DNA of 64,000 bases, taken from the NCBI GenBank assembly GCA_024636495.1, contig JAGXGZ010000050.1:112276-176275 (forward strand), read 5' to 3'. The position numbers and the translations under genes are program-made. How positions within the stretch are numbered: position 1 is the stretch's first letter; each line of letters opens with the position of its first letter. Source of the DNA: Roseobacter sp. (GTDB lineage Bacteria; Pseudomonadota; Alphaproteobacteria; Rhodobacterales; Rhodobacteraceae). The notes beneath the pieces are model-generated. The model was not told the DNA's origin, ran no database searches, and worked only from the letters and a program-made list of their open reading frames with translations. This document shows, piece after piece, positions 1-11,126 of the stretch.

Positions 1-864
1 GCAGAAGACCTGTATGGTGCAATGCAAGACCGCTTGCAGACCCCCGGCGGGTCGGTCGCCAACACGATTGCGGGCATCGGTGCGCTTGGTCTGCCGACGG
101 CGTTTATCGGCCGGGTCAAAGACGACGATCTGGGCCAGTTCTATGCCAAGTCGATGATCGACGGCGGCACGGATTTCGTGAACGCGCCCGTTGCGGGCGG
201 TGATCTGCCCACATCACGCTCGATGATCTTTGTGTCGCCCGATGGCGAGCGGTCGATGAATACCTATCTGGGCATTTCAACCGATCTGGGGCCGGATGAT
301 GTGCCGGAAGCTGTGACTTCGGCGGCCAAGATCATTTTCCTCGAAGGCTATCTGTTCGACAAGGATCAGGGCAAGCAAGCCTTCCTTGAGGCCTCGCGCC
401 AGGTGCGTGCAGCGGGCGGCAAGGCAGGCATCGCGATCTCTGATCCGTTTTGCGTGAACCGTCACCGCGACGATTTCATCCGCATGATCCGCGACGAATT
501 GGATTACGTCATCGGCAACGAGGCCGAGATCCGGTCCCTGTTTGAGACTGACGATATGGAAGACGCGCTGGCGCAAACAGCCGCCATGTGCGGCACGGTT
601 GTCTGCACGCGCTCTGGCGACGGCGTCACGCTGATCCGCGACGGAGAGCGTGTCGATGTGCCGGTGACCAAGATCACGCCCGTCGATGCCACAGGCGCAG
701 GCGATCAATTCGCTGCCGGCTTCCTATACGGCATGGCCACGGGCCGCGATCTTGAGACATGCGGCAAGATGGGCAATGTCTGCGCGGCAGAAGTCATCAG
801 CCACGTTGGCCCTCGCCCCGAGGTGGACATCATGGCGCTGTTCAAAGCCCAAGGCTTGGTCTGA
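1..864 (+). CDS. PfkB-family sugar/adenosine kinase (5' truncated by window edge)
   Basis: The reading frame is open from base 1, so the N-terminus lies outside the window; an internal ATG at 22 is not the real start. The visible 287 residues show the PfkB glycine signature GGSVAN at window residues 16-21 and the C-terminal signature DATGAGD at 229-235, whose last Asp is the catalytic base of the family. These enzymes transfer the gamma-phosphate of ATP to a sugar hydroxyl. The overall pattern resembles alphaproteobacterial adenosine kinases (purine salvage), but the substrate cannot be fixed from sequence alone. A GNAT gene follows three bases after the stop, suggesting co-transcription. Confidence 0.88.
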   Translation, partial: AEDLYGAMQDRLQTPGGSVANTIAGIGALGLPTAFIGRVKDDDLGQFYAKSMIDGGTDFVNAPVAGGDLPTSRSMIFVSPDGERSMNTYLGISTDLGPDDVPEAVTSAAKIIFLEGYLFDKDQGKQAFLEASRQVRAAGGKAGIAISDPFCVNRHRDDFIRMIRDELDYVIGNEAEIRSLFETDDMEDALAQTAAMCGTVVCTRSGDGVTLIRDGERVDVPVTKITPVDATGAGDQFAAGFLYGMATGRDLETCGKMGNVCAAEVISHVGPRPEVDIMALFKAQGLV

Positions 865-867
865 TCC

Positions 868-1461
868 ATGCTGGGTGATGGCTTTCACGACGTGCCTGCG
901 GGCAAGATCGCAATGGTTGTCACGCTTCTGGAAATGCGCGAACCCGCACCGATCCGCGAAATCGACTTGTCAGACGGCGTGACCTTACGACAGGTCACGC
1001 CCACGCTGGCATGGTACCGTGACATCTTTCGCCGCGTCGGCGCGCAGGAATGGCTGTGGTTTGCGCGGCTCAAGATGTCGGACGCAGAACTGGGCGGGAT
1101 TTTGAAAGACCCCGATGTGACATTCTTTACCCTCTCGAAAGACGGGCAGGACGAGGCATTGCTCGAGCTCGATTTCCGTCAACCTGACGCGTGCGAACTG
1201 ATGTATTTCGGTCTGACGCATGCGCTTATTGGATCAGGCGCGGGTCGTTTCCTGATGAACCATGCGATTGCCACGGCATGGGCACGGCCCATCACGCGCT
1301 TCCACGTCCACACCTGCACGATCGACAGCCCACAAGCGCTTTCGTTCTATATCCGCAGCGGCTTCAAAGCCTACGCGCGTCAGATAGAGGTCGCAGATGA
1401 CCCGCGCCTGACGGGCACGCTGGGGCAAGACGCAGGGCCGCATGTACCGATTATTGAGTGA
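868..1461 (+). CDS. GNAT-family N-acetyltransferase
   Basis: This 197-residue protein has the acetyl-CoA pyrophosphate-binding loop of the GNAT fold at about residues 121-128 (IGSGAGRF), followed by a typical C-terminal segment ending in YIRSGF, where the Tyr often acts as general acid. The start used is the ATG three bases after the kinase stop; a second ATG at 916 would shorten it by 16 residues and is possible because the first residues look poorly conserved. The acceptor substrate is unknown. It is probably translated from the same mRNA as the upstream kinase. Confidence 0.75.
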   Translation: MLGDGFHDVPAGKIAMVVTLLEMREPAPIREIDLSDGVTLRQVTPTLAWYRDIFRRVGAQEWLWFARLKMSDAELGGILKDPDVTFFTLSKDGQDEALLELDFRQPDACELMYFGLTHALIGSGAGRFLMNHAIATAWARPITRFHVHTCTIDSPQALSFYIRSGFKAYARQIEVADDPRLTGTLGQDAGPHVPIIE

Positions 1462-1753
1462 AGTTTAAGTGATTTTTGAGGCTTGGCGGAAGTCGGCTTT
1501 GGGGACTGGACTTTAGTAGATTAGGCTCAAATTTCCAGAAAACGCAAACTTGCGGGTATGGAACAAGACTAATGTTTCGCAGTCTCGATTTCTTAGAGTA
1601 GGAATAGACAGCTAAGGCCCCTTTATTAAAAGATCCAATGATGCCTTGAACGCGACAGACCACTGAAAACTATATTTTTCTCGCGGCCTCGCGCTCTCTT
1701 GTTCGGTACCACTTACCTCCCATTTACGAAATACGTTTAACTTGGAGGCCGAC
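1462..1753. other. Intergenic stretch with no recognisable gene
   Basis: About 290 AT-richer bases between the GNAT gene and the small exported protein. The small open frame on the minus strand here has no ribosome site or family resemblance. The only structure I can point to is a possible promoter near its right end, listed separately. Confidence 0.5.
1646..1676 (+). promoter_or_regulatory. Possible sigma-70 promoter for the small exported protein
   Basis: TTGAAC at 1646-1651 and TATATT at 1671-1676 resemble -35 and -10 hexamers, but the 19-base spacer is long. The site lies 78 bases upstream of the ATG at 1754. Weak support only. Confidence 0.25.
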
Positions 1754-2002
1754 ATGGTCCGTTTTCTTATTTCCACTCTTATCCTCGTTGCTGCCCCTGC
1801 TTTTGCCGATGAACTATCGGGCACCGTCATCGCATTTGATCGCGTCGATAACATCATCGTTCTAGACGATAAAAGCGTTCTGAAAATTCCCAACCCTGAG
1901 ATCATTCCCGAGGGTCTGGTTGCAGGAGATACCATCGCCGTAGAATTCAAAAGCGACGGTGACAACGGTTACGGACGTTTTATCAGTATCGAAAAGAAGT
2001 AA
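1754..2002 (+). CDS. Small exported protein, DUF1344-like
   Basis: An 82-residue protein with a hydrophobic N-terminus ending in Ala-Phe-Ala before DELSG, a standard Sec signal peptide with cleavage after about residue 18. The mature part (about 64 residues) alternates beta-strand-like segments ending in ISIEKK, as in small periplasmic DUF1344 proteins; this assignment is from general pattern only. The start at 1754 is preferred over the TTG at 1742 because GGAGG at 1744-1748 sits five bases before the ATG. Function is unknown. Confidence 0.65.
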   Translation: MVRFLISTLILVAAPAFADELSGTVIAFDRVDNIIVLDDKSVLKIPNPEIIPEGLVAGDTIAVEFKSDGDNGYGRFISIEKK

Positions 2003-2027
2003 CCGATCTAGGGTTTCTTCTGCCTAT

Positions 2028-2056
2028 GGCCTGTCGGGTAAAAAACCAGACAGGCC
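2028..2056. repeat. Hairpin between the small exported protein and the MFS gene
   Basis: Perfect 8-bp inverted repeat GGCCTGTC (2028-2035) / GACAGGCC (2049-2056) around a 13-base loop. No T-run follows, so it is not a clear intrinsic terminator; it may stabilise the 3' end of the upstream message. Confidence 0.4.
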
Positions 2057-2168
2057 GTAACGCTGACAAACGCCGGGGTTGGTCGAAAGTCCGGTTTGAT
2101 GAGCGCAGAATAGTTTCCGGCTTATCTAAGGTATTGTGCGAAACGGCAGCAACGTCGATGTTGCAAGC

Positions 2169-3458
2169 ATGGCAACCGAAAAAGAATTTTCCTTGGCAGC
2201 GCTGGCTGGTTCGGCGCGATGGCACATTCGGGTGTTTCAGACCCACCAGTTTCTTGATCGTTTTGCGATGGGTCTGACGGTTGCCGTTGTTGCTCTGGCG
2301 TTAACCGACAAAGGTATGGACCTCTTTCAAATCTCGCTTCTTTTTGGGGTCTATTCGCTCACGACTATGGCGATGGAACTCCCGTTCGGCGGTTTGGCTG
2401 ACAACATTGGACGCAAGCCGGTCTTTCTGACGGCGGTCATCGCTAGCCTAGTTTCAGTCGCACTTTTTGTCGCAACGAGCGACTTCTATGGTCTCGCGGT
2501 ATCTTTTGCATTCATCGGTTTAGGACGTGCGCTGCGGTCAGGCACGCTCGATGCCTGGTTTGTTGAAACCTTCAAAGCCACCGCGCCTAATGTTGATGTT
2601 CAACCCGCGCTTGCCAAAGCGCAATGGGCCAATGCAATGGGTTTGGCTGTCGGCGCCGTGTTGGGAGGTCTTTTGCCTGATGCGTTTGGTTCGGTCGCCG
2701 AGAGATACGGCTTCAGCATTTACGATGTTTCCTATGCGGCAAGCTTTGGTGTCATGCTAGGCGTGTTTGTTTTCACAGTATTTGCCATTGTAGAAAAACC
2801 GCGCCCGATGAACCCCTTTGCTCTTAAACAAGGATTCACAAACGTCCCGTTGGTGGTCAAAGACGCAGGCCTTCTGGCCCTAAAACATCCCGCGCTGTCG
2901 CTGCTTTTGGCAGCACTGGCACTTTTCCTGATGGCCACCAACCCGGTCGAGGTGATTTGGCCGACCCATGCAAAACCTATGCTGGATGAAGGCTATGCAA
3001 ACACCGTCATTGGTGCATTGACGGCGACGTATTTCTTCTCTGTCGCTCTCGGCGCATCGCTGTCTCCGCGCATCAGCGGGATTTTCAAACGGCGGCACGC
3101 AATGACACTTGCGGCAACTTTTGCCTGTCTGGCGGGCGTTCAGATTGCCATGGCGGTACAGGGCAATATCATCGGCTTTGTGACGGTTTTCATCCTGTAT
3201 TCCGTAATTCTTGGCATCAGTGAGACGCCTGCCAGCAGCATTTTGCATAGCTGCGTAGAGGATCGTCAGCGATCCACAATGCTATCTCTGAGATCGCTGA
3301 TACAACAATTGGGAGCGACATTGGGTCTGGTTTTGGCCGGAGCCGTCGCACAGATGTACTCCACCCCTGTCGCGTGGATGGTCGCCGCAGTGTTTCTTCT
3401 CATTGCGGTTATACTGACCTTGGTGTTGGTCAAACGATTGGCCGCAGGATCGGAATAG
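2169..3458 (+). CDS. MFS transporter
   Basis: A 429-residue integral membrane protein with about twelve hydrophobic segments. The loop after the second segment carries the major-facilitator motif A at residues 74-83 (GGLADNIGRK), diagnostic of H+-coupled carriers of this superfamily. The GTG at 2136 would add eleven polar residues; the ATG at 2169 is preferred because MATEKEFS starts a normal cytoplasmic tail. Substrate unknown. A spot count of one 60-base line gives about 50 percent G+C, lower than neighbouring genes near 60 percent, which may reflect lateral acquisition. Its neighbours give no clue to the transported compound. Confidence 0.8.
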   Translation: MATEKEFSLAALAGSARWHIRVFQTHQFLDRFAMGLTVAVVALALTDKGMDLFQISLLFGVYSLTTMAMELPFGGLADNIGRKPVFLTAVIASLVSVALFVATSDFYGLAVSFAFIGLGRALRSGTLDAWFVETFKATAPNVDVQPALAKAQWANAMGLAVGAVLGGLLPDAFGSVAERYGFSIYDVSYAASFGVMLGVFVFTVFAIVEKPRPMNPFALKQGFTNVPLVVKDAGLLALKHPALSLLLAALALFLMATNPVEVIWPTHAKPMLDEGYANTVIGALTATYFFSVALGASLSPRISGIFKRRHAMTLAATFACLAGVQIAMAVQGNIIGFVTVFILYSVILGISETPASSILHSCVEDRQRSTMLSLRSLIQQLGATLGLVLAGAVAQMYSTPVAWMVAAVFLLIAVILTLVLVKRLAAGSE

Positions 3459-3532
3459 CCGACGTTCGCGCGTTAAGCAGCATCGCTCAATATGGCCTCA
3501 AAGCTGACCATGATGCAAAACTGCCTTCCCCT

Positions 3533-4024
3533 CTAGGCCACCCCCAAATACGGGCGAAACGCCGCCACGACGGCCTCGTAAACATCGCGCTTGAACGGCA
3601 CGATGTTGGCGACCAGATCCTCCACCGGCAACCAGCGCCACTCCGAAAACTCTTGATGCTCGGTCTCTAGGTTGATCTCGTCGTTCGCCCCGTGAAAGCG
3701 CAGCAGGAACCATTTTTGTTCCTGCCCGCGATAGCGACCTTTCCAGATGTTGGGCACCAGATCATGGGGTAGATCGTAGGGCAGCCAACCTTCGGTTTGC
3801 GTGACCACCGATACGGAGTTGGGCGAGATGCCGGTTTCCTCCTCAAGCTCGCGCAGGGCGGCGACTTCGGCGTGTTCGCCTTTTTCAACGCCACCTTGGG
3901 GCATTTGCCATGCGTCCTGATCGCGGTCTGTTCGCTGGCCGACGAATACATGGCCATCGGCATTCACCAGCATCACGCCGACACAAGGGCGGTAGGGCAG
4001 TTTGGCGATCTCTTCTGGGGTCAT
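3533..4024 (-). CDS. rppH: RNA pyrophosphohydrolase (Nudix)
   Basis: A 163-residue Nudix hydrolase. The Nudix box GX5EX7REUXEEXGU is complete at residues 44-66, and the N-terminal [11 protein letters not shown] segment and the WQMPQGG lead-in are typical of RppH/IalA, which removes pyrophosphate from the 5' triphosphate of RNA to start RNase E-dependent decay. The ATG at 4024 is chosen because an AGAAGG site lies eight bases upstream and gives the usual family length of about 160; an upstream GTG at 4066 lacks a ribosome site. It is convergent with the MFS gene. Confidence 0.9.
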   Translation of the reverse strand: MTPEEIAKLPYRPCVGVMLVNADGHVFVGQRTDRDQDAWQMPQGGVEKGEHAEVAALRELEEETGISPNSVSVVTQTEGWLPYDLPHDLVPNIWKGRYRGQEQKWFLLRFHGANDEINLETEHQEFSEWRWLPVEDLVANIVPFKRDVYEAVVAAFRPYLGVA

Positions 4025-4127
4025 GTACCGGGCCTTCTCATCATCTGGCAGGGCGCGATCTACCACAAGAACCTGCCTAGGTATATCGCCTTACGCAGCG
4101 TTGCGCGTGACAGGGGGTAGCGCTTAG

Positions 4128-6201
<2,074 letters not shown>

Positions 6202-6209
6202 GTTGAGGG

Positions 6210-6237
6210 GGTAAGGTGGGGCAAGACCCACCCTACC
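6210..6237. repeat. Palindromic intergenic hairpin (REP-like)
   Basis: An 11-bp stem, GGTAAGGTGGG at 6210-6220 and CCCACCCTACC at 6227-6237 with one imperfect pair and a 6-base loop, lies between the convergent fadH-like and DUF4399 genes. No T-run on either side. It resembles the GGTAGGGTGGG-type palindromes I recall between genes in this group, which I could not check here. Confidence 0.5.
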
Positions 6238-6244
6238 GCTAGAA

Positions 6245-6682
6245 TCACTCGACGGTGATCGTGATCACGTCGGACATGATTGGTGTCGCGTGGGGCACAT
6301 GGTTCTGGTCTGCCAGCACAAGCTGCAACGTGTGCGTGCCGGGGGCCAATTCCACCATCGCTTCGGTCTGACCACCACCAAAGTGAATGTGCGTCTCGTC
6401 AGCCGGGATCGACGTGCTCAGCGCTTCGGGGTCGTCTGACCCGAAAACTACGCTATCGACGATCACATGATGATGGCCGGTCATTTCCTTTTCAACACCA
6501 GCTGGGGCAACGCCCATGCCCTGCAAACCGAATTGCACTTTGACGGGCGAAGACACTGTCGCGCCGTCCATCGGGGAAATGATATATTGAACCGCATCCG
6601 GGTTCGACGGTGTCGGGCCACCTGCGTACAAAGGCAATGCCATTGATGCCAGAACGGCAGCTGTCGCCAAAAGATGTTTCAT
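6245..6682 (-). CDS. Periplasmic DUF4399 protein
   Basis: A 145-residue exported protein. Residues 1-20 form a Sec signal peptide ending in Leu-Tyr-Ala. The mature region starts with the YIISPMDGATV segment and contains the GHHHVIVDS segment and the THIHFGGGQTE segment typical of DUF4399, a beta-sandwich-like domain of unknown role. Its several His residues could bind a metal, but this is inference. The start is secure: AAAGGAGG lies seven bases upstream of the ATG at 6682. Monocistronic, convergent with the fadH-like gene. Confidence 0.8.
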   Translation of the reverse strand: MKHLLATAAVLASMALPLYAGGPTPSNPDAVQYIISPMDGATVSSPVKVQFGLQGMGVAPAGVEKEMTGHHHVIVDSVVFGSDDPEALSTSIPADETHIHFGGGQTEAMVELAPGTHTLQLVLADQNHVPHATPIMSDVITITVE

Positions 6683-6820
6683 GGAAATCCTCCTTTAAGA
6701 TGACTTAAGGATAGCCCGTATCGCCAACCTTCAAGCCCATCCTCGTCAGAGGCACAGCTTGCGCATCGGGCGCGGTCTGTCAGACTATGAAGATTGTCAG
6801 TTCTAGTTCCGGATCTTCCC

Positions 6821-7762
6821 ATGCCGATTTGTGTTTTCGATATTTATGCCGACGGGACATCATCAGTTCCCCAAGATACCCGTCTGACCGGCTCTGGTGC
6901 CTATAGATGGTGGCATTTCGATCTGACCGACGAGATGCTTGTACCTTGGGTCCGCGAACATCTGCGCGAGATCCCCGCCGGATCCTTGATCCAGAAACAA
7001 ACGCGCCCGCGCTGTGACAGGTTTGAAAGCGGGTTGATCCTGAACCTGCGCGGCATCAACCTGAACCAGGGCGAAGATGCCGACGAGATGGTGTCGGTCC
7101 GGATGTATGTGGAATCCGATCTGCTGATCACCGTGCGGCGCAAAAAGGTGTTCGCCATCGATGCAATCCGTCTTGCGACCGAAGGGCAAACTGCGCCACC
7201 TTCGCCCGCCGAGTTTCTGGAGGACCTTATCGGTCGTCTGACAGCACGGGTTCAGCAACATGTCGAGGGCATAGACGAGATCACCGATTTCTTCGAAACC
7301 GATCTTGAGGACAAGGAAACGCCGACGCCCCGGGAACTGCCTGAGATCCGGCGCAGCGTAATTAGGTTGCGGCGCTATCTTGATCCACAGCGCGCTGCGC
7401 TCAGCAAGCTGGCATCGCTGGACATCCCTTTGATTCCCGAAGACAGCCAACTAGAATTGCGCGAACAGGCCAACAGCGCCTTGATCGCCGTCGAGGAGCT
7501 GGACGAGCTGCGCGACCGCCTTGTGTCGGTACAGGAAGAACACGATGCCAACATCGCCCAGCGACAGGCGCGGCACGGCTATGTTCTGTCTGTGGCGGCC
7601 GCGATTTTCCTGCCGCTTGGCTTTATCACGGGCCTGTTTGGTGTGAACGTGGGCGGCATGCCGGGCACCGATCACCCTTGGGCGTTTGCCGTTCTGTGCC
7701 TTGGTATGCTTTTGCTGGCAGTGCTGATGTTTCTTGTCCTAAGGCTTGTCCGCTGGATCTAA
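6821..7762 (+). CDS. zntB: CorA/ZntB-type divalent cation transporter
   Basis: A 313-residue protein with a long cytoplasmic alpha/beta and helical N-terminal domain and two C-terminal membrane helices. The loop after the first helix reads GLFGVNVGGMPG, where CorA has GMN and ZntB has GVN, so a zinc-type transporter of the CorA superfamily is the better call. These proteins form pentamers in the inner membrane and move Zn2+ (H+-coupled in ZntB). The start is chosen at the ATG 6821; a TTG at 6794 would add nine residues and neither start has a strong ribosome site. No metal-regulatory gene is adjacent. Confidence 0.82.
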   Translation: MPICVFDIYADGTSSVPQDTRLTGSGAYRWWHFDLTDEMLVPWVREHLREIPAGSLIQKQTRPRCDRFESGLILNLRGINLNQGEDADEMVSVRMYVESDLLITVRRKKVFAIDAIRLATEGQTAPPSPAEFLEDLIGRLTARVQQHVEGIDEITDFFETDLEDKETPTPRELPEIRRSVIRLRRYLDPQRAALSKLASLDIPLIPEDSQLELREQANSALIAVEELDELRDRLVSVQEEHDANIAQRQARHGYVLSVAAAIFLPLGFITGLFGVNVGGMPGTDHPWAFAVLCLGMLLLAVLMFLVLRLVRWI

Positions 7763-7909
7763 AGGGCGCTGTAACAGACAATTGTTTCAGTGTTTCTGCG
7801 CCGCGAACGATCCTCGCAATCACCTTGCTACTGTCCCATCCCTGCCGCGATCCTGCCTGAATTGGCCGTCATACCAGTCTCAACGCAGATGATTGAAAAG
7901 GGGACGGCA

Positions 7910-8815
7910 ATGGACCGCCTGACAGAAATGGAAGCCTTCGCCACAGTCGTGGACCAAGGTGGTTTCACAGATGCCGCCAAGAAGATGGGTATCTCGAAGT
8001 CCGCCGTATCCAAGCATGTCTCATCGCTTGAGGCGCGCCTTGGGGCACGCCTGCTGAACCGGACAACGCGACGGGTCAGCCCAACCGAAATCGGCCTTGC
8101 CTATTACGACCGCGCCCGCCGCGTTCTGAATGATGCTGGCGAAGCCGATGCATTGGTCACCTCGATGCAATCGGCCCCTTCCGGCTTGCTGCGTATCTCG
8201 GTTGCGACAGATTTTGGCGTCAATCACTTGTCGCCTGCGCTTTCAGGGTTTCTTGAGGAATTTCCCGACATCACCGTCAACATGGTGCTCAACAATCGCT
8301 ATGTTGAACTGATCAGCGAAGGCTTCGATATGGCCGTGCGCATCGGAGAGCTGGAAGACAGCACCCTGCGCGCCCGCAAATTAACCGAAACCACCAAACG
8401 CATGATCGCCAGCCCTGGTTATTTCGAAAAGTACGGTCGCCCAGAAAAGATCGACGACCTGAACGATCACAAGCTGCTTCATTATTCGAACCAATCCAGC
8501 GGCAACATGTGGAAGCTCACCTCGCCCTCGGGTGAAAAACGTCAGGTGCGCACCGCTGGCTGGCTGTCGGTCAATGACGGGCAATCGCTTTTGAATGCTG
8601 CGATTTCAGGGCTTGGCATCGCCTACCTGCCCAGCTTTCTATATTCTGAAGCGATGGAAAAGGGTCTGGTCGAAGATGCCATTCCCGAACTCCCGCTGGA
8701 AACTCAAGGTATCTACGCAGTTTACCCTCCTGGCCGCTTCACGCAGCCTAAAGTACGCGCTTTTATCGATTTCCTGGTTCATGCCTTTGCAGACAAAGGC
8801 CCGACCGACTGGTAA
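7910..8815 (+). CDS. LysR-family transcriptional regulator
   Basis: A 301-residue LysR protein. The N-terminal winged helix-turn-helix spans about residues 1-60 (FATVVDQGGFTDAAKKMGISKSAV is the characteristic region), followed by a periplasmic-binding-protein-like effector domain. The C-terminal layout resembles the subgroup related to DsdC/CrgA-like regulators. The ATG at 7910 has an AAAAGGGGA site eight bases upstream and starts at the usual MDRLTEMEAF position; the longer frame from 7790 is not supported. LysR proteins usually control a divergent neighbour, but here the upstream gene is co-directional and the target is not evident. Confidence 0.88.
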   Translation: MDRLTEMEAFATVVDQGGFTDAAKKMGISKSAVSKHVSSLEARLGARLLNRTTRRVSPTEIGLAYYDRARRVLNDAGEADALVTSMQSAPSGLLRISVATDFGVNHLSPALSGFLEEFPDITVNMVLNNRYVELISEGFDMAVRIGELEDSTLRARKLTETTKRMIASPGYFEKYGRPEKIDDLNDHKLLHYSNQSSGNMWKLTSPSGEKRQVRTAGWLSVNDGQSLLNAAISGLGIAYLPSFLYSEAMEKGLVEDAIPELPLETQGIYAVYPPGRFTQPKVRAFIDFLVHAFADKGPTDW

Positions 8816-8907
8816 ACCTGTCGCCAAACTCTCTCGTGGTGAAATTGTCGAGATAATTCGATCCCCCTCGCGTCCTGAAAAGGTTGCGGGGGTTCAGTTT
8901 GTCGGGA

Positions 8908-9834
8908 TCAGTCTTGGGAAAGCAGAACCGCCTCGACCCGCCGGTTCGCCTCTCGGCCTTCTGCCGTAAGGTTGGACGCGACCGGAGCAAGATAGCCCAT
9001 GCCCAGCGCTTCGACCTGAGAAGGCGGAATGTCATATTTTTCCAGCAACCGCTGACGCACAGCAGCCGCACGGTTGCGCGACAATGCGATATTCGGGTCA
9101 AGACCGCCATCACTGTCGGTGTGACCCACAAGTGCGATCCGAATAGCGGGCCGATCCTTGAGGAATGCCGCCAGACCGGCAAGCGCGCCAATGCTCGCAT
9201 CGTTTAAAGCCGCCGTACCCGAACTGAAATCCAGACCCGACAACACGACATGCCCCTGCTCAAGCAGCTTTGCCGCCAGCCCGTTTTCCCCAACAACTAT
9301 CTGCGCTGTCTGCGCACTGGCGACTGGATCAGGCTGAGCACTGGCAGCCCCCGCCTGAATGATCTGCACATAGGCAGACGACGTCGAGGTGCTGGCGAAC
9401 AAAGTGATCACATCGCTGGGCGCGGCCAAAGGCCCCTTAACGGCCGTGACGTACTGATAGGCGCGAATGTTGACGTACATGTTCGGACCGGGCAGCGTTT
9501 CAACAGCAAAACGAAAGTCGAAGCCACCACAGGCCACGGCGCTGCAATCGAGGACGATCTGGTATCCTGAATCCTCAAGCTGCGACCGAAGCGGGCGCAG
9601 CACTTGCAAGGGCGTCAGGCCCGAAACCTCGAGCCGCCAAGCAGACCGCGCGACATTGCCTTCGACGGTGACGGTTTCTAACGTGCCCCCCTCAAACGGG
9701 GTAATCGGGGCCGTATAGGTGTCAGGTCCGGTGTTACGCGTGACTGTCTCGCGCGCGGACGGGGGCAGTGACAATTCAACGGCCCCCGCCTGCGTTGCCA
9801 AAGCAAAACAGACAAGCCCAGCGCGCCAGATCAT
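8908..9834 (-). CDS. OmpA-family exported protein
   Basis: A 308-residue protein with a Sec signal peptide (residues 1-18, ending in Gly-Ala). Residues about 196-305 form an OmpA/MotB peptidoglycan-binding domain, with the VGHTDSDG and NRRVEAVL motifs. The middle region (20-190) is not a beta-barrel I recognise; two Cys near residue 100 could form a disulfide. It probably anchors an envelope structure to murein. It is the last gene of a four-gene minus-strand operon: its ATG overlaps the stop of the AhpD-like gene by four bases. Confidence 0.85.
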   Translation of the reverse strand: MIWRAGLVCFALATQAGAVELSLPPSARETVTRNTGPDTYTAPITPFEGGTLETVTVEGNVARSAWRLEVSGLTPLQVLRPLRSQLEDSGYQIVLDCSAVACGGFDFRFAVETLPGPNMYVNIRAYQYVTAVKGPLAAPSDVITLFASTSTSSAYVQIIQAGAASAQPDPVASAQTAQIVVGENGLAAKLLEQGHVVLSGLDFSSGTAALNDASIGALAGLAAFLKDRPAIRIALVGHTDSDGGLDPNIALSRNRAAAVRQRLLEKYDIPPSQVEALGMGYLAPVASNLTAEGREANRRVEAVLLSQD

Positions 9835-10400
9835 CTGAACTGCGCGTGATAGGCGTCGTTGGGCCGCATATTGGTAGCGCTTGCAACACGGTTGGTCATG
9901 TTGAAGAACCCCGCCACCGACGCAATGTCAAAGATGTCCCGATCGCTAAATCCCACATCCCGCAGACCTTGGCGGTCGCTTTCGGTTGTTTTGGCACTGG
10001 CCACCGTCAGACTTTCGGCAAATTCCAGCATCGCCCATTGCCGCGCATCCAGATCGGCCACGCGCCAGTTCATCACCATCTGCTCTCCCAGAATGGGATT
10101 GCCCGATAGCTGGCGCACAGCTGCGCCATGGGCCGTCAGGCAGTAGTAGCATTTATTCACCGACGACACGACCACGGCGATCATTTCGCGCTCAAGCTTG
10201 GACAGGTTTGAGACACCCAGCATGATATCGTTGTACATGGCGGTAAAGGTGTTCAGCTTGTCGATGTCAAAGGCATAGGCCTGCAACACATTGGGGATCA
10301 TCCCCAGCTTGTCCTGACAGACCTCAAAGTATTTCTGCGTGGCTTCAGGCAGTGGATCGACCATCGGCAAATCAAGGGCGGTGGGGGCGTCTTTGGCCAT
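9831..10400 (-). CDS. Peroxidase-related AhpD/carboxymuconolactone-decarboxylase-like protein
   Basis: A 189-residue all-helical protein of the AhpD-like fold. The redox motif CX2C with a following His is present at Cys84, Cys87 and His91 (KCYYCLTAH), as in alkylhydroperoxidase D-like reductases. The length and the C-terminal FFNMTNRVAS segment fit the uncharacterised peroxidase-related subgroup rather than AhpD itself. Substrate and electron donor are unknown; no ahpC lies next to it. It sits between the GNAT gene (12-base gap) and the OmpA-like gene (4-base overlap), so it is translated within that operon. Confidence 0.82.
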   Translation of the reverse strand: MAKDAPTALDLPMVDPLPEATQKYFEVCQDKLGMIPNVLQAYAFDIDKLNTFTAMYNDIMLGVSNLSKLEREMIAVVVSSVNKCYYCLTAHGAAVRQLSGNPILGEQMVMNWRVADLDARQWAMLEFAESLTVASAKTTESDRQGLRDVGFSDRDIFDIASVAGFFNMTNRVASATNMRPNDAYHAQFR

Positions 10401-10412
10401 CTTGTGGCTCCT

Positions 10413-11126
10413 TCACTCGGGGCTTTGCCGATAATGATAGTCGCCCACATTGGCAAAGCCCAGACCCTGATAAAGCCGGTTTGCAGGCGTGTTCGCCTTT
10501 GTGCAAAGAACCGCCATGTGGCTGGCACCTTGTGCCTGCGCCCAGACGGCTGCACGGCGCATCATCCATTTCCCCACGCCCATGCCGCGCTGATGTTCCA
10601 ACACCTCGACCGCGTGAACCATGCATATGCCATCGTGGATTGCAGCAAAGGCCACGCCACCGGGTTTTTCCTTCCAGCGTGACAGGATCGCAGTTTTCTG
10701 TACGGCACGGTGCATCACCTTGATCCGGTCTGGTCCAATGCCGCCTTCGGCCCAGATTTCCAGCATGATCGCCAAGGGCTCCCAGATCTCAAATGCGGTG
10801 ACGGGCGGGATCGGGATGTCGGTCAGCTTTGCTATCGGCAAGACATACAGGTTCACCGGATCAATCACCTGGTATCCGCGCGCCTCAAGCGCTTGATCCA
10901 GCGCATCATCGCCATGACGCAGCATAAACAAGGGTTTCTGCCCCATTGCGCGCATCGCATCTGCCGCTTGGGTTATGTCGGCCTCCGGGTCCGCGATTGA
11001 TGCCGCCGACACCCGCTTGCCCCCCCCTTGGCCATCGCGCAAGGTCCAGCCATTTTCAGTCCAACGGCGTGCGGCGGGCCAGGTCTGGTCGATGACCTCG
11101 TAAAGCCGGGCCAAATCCGCGGTCAT
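10413..11126 (-). CDS. GNAT-family N-acetyltransferase
   Basis: A 237-residue GNAT protein with the acetyl-CoA loop HQRGMGVGK at residues 178-186 and a C-terminal NRLYQGLGF segment. The first 110 residues hold a degenerate extra alpha/beta region, so this may be a two-lobed GNAT with only the C-terminal lobe able to bind CoA. Its start overlaps the end of the CinA-like gene by four bases (ATGA arrangement), implying translational coupling. Substrate unknown. Confidence 0.78.
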   Translation of the reverse strand: MTADLARLYEVIDQTWPAARRWTENGWTLRDGQGGGKRVSAASIADPEADITQAADAMRAMGQKPLFMLRHGDDALDQALEARGYQVIDPVNLYVLPIAKLTDIPIPPVTAFEIWEPLAIMLEIWAEGGIGPDRIKVMHRAVQKTAILSRWKEKPGGVAFAAIHDGICMVHAVEVLEHQRGMGVGKWMMRRAAVWAQAQGASHMAVLCTKANTPANRLYQGLGFANVGDYHYRQSPE

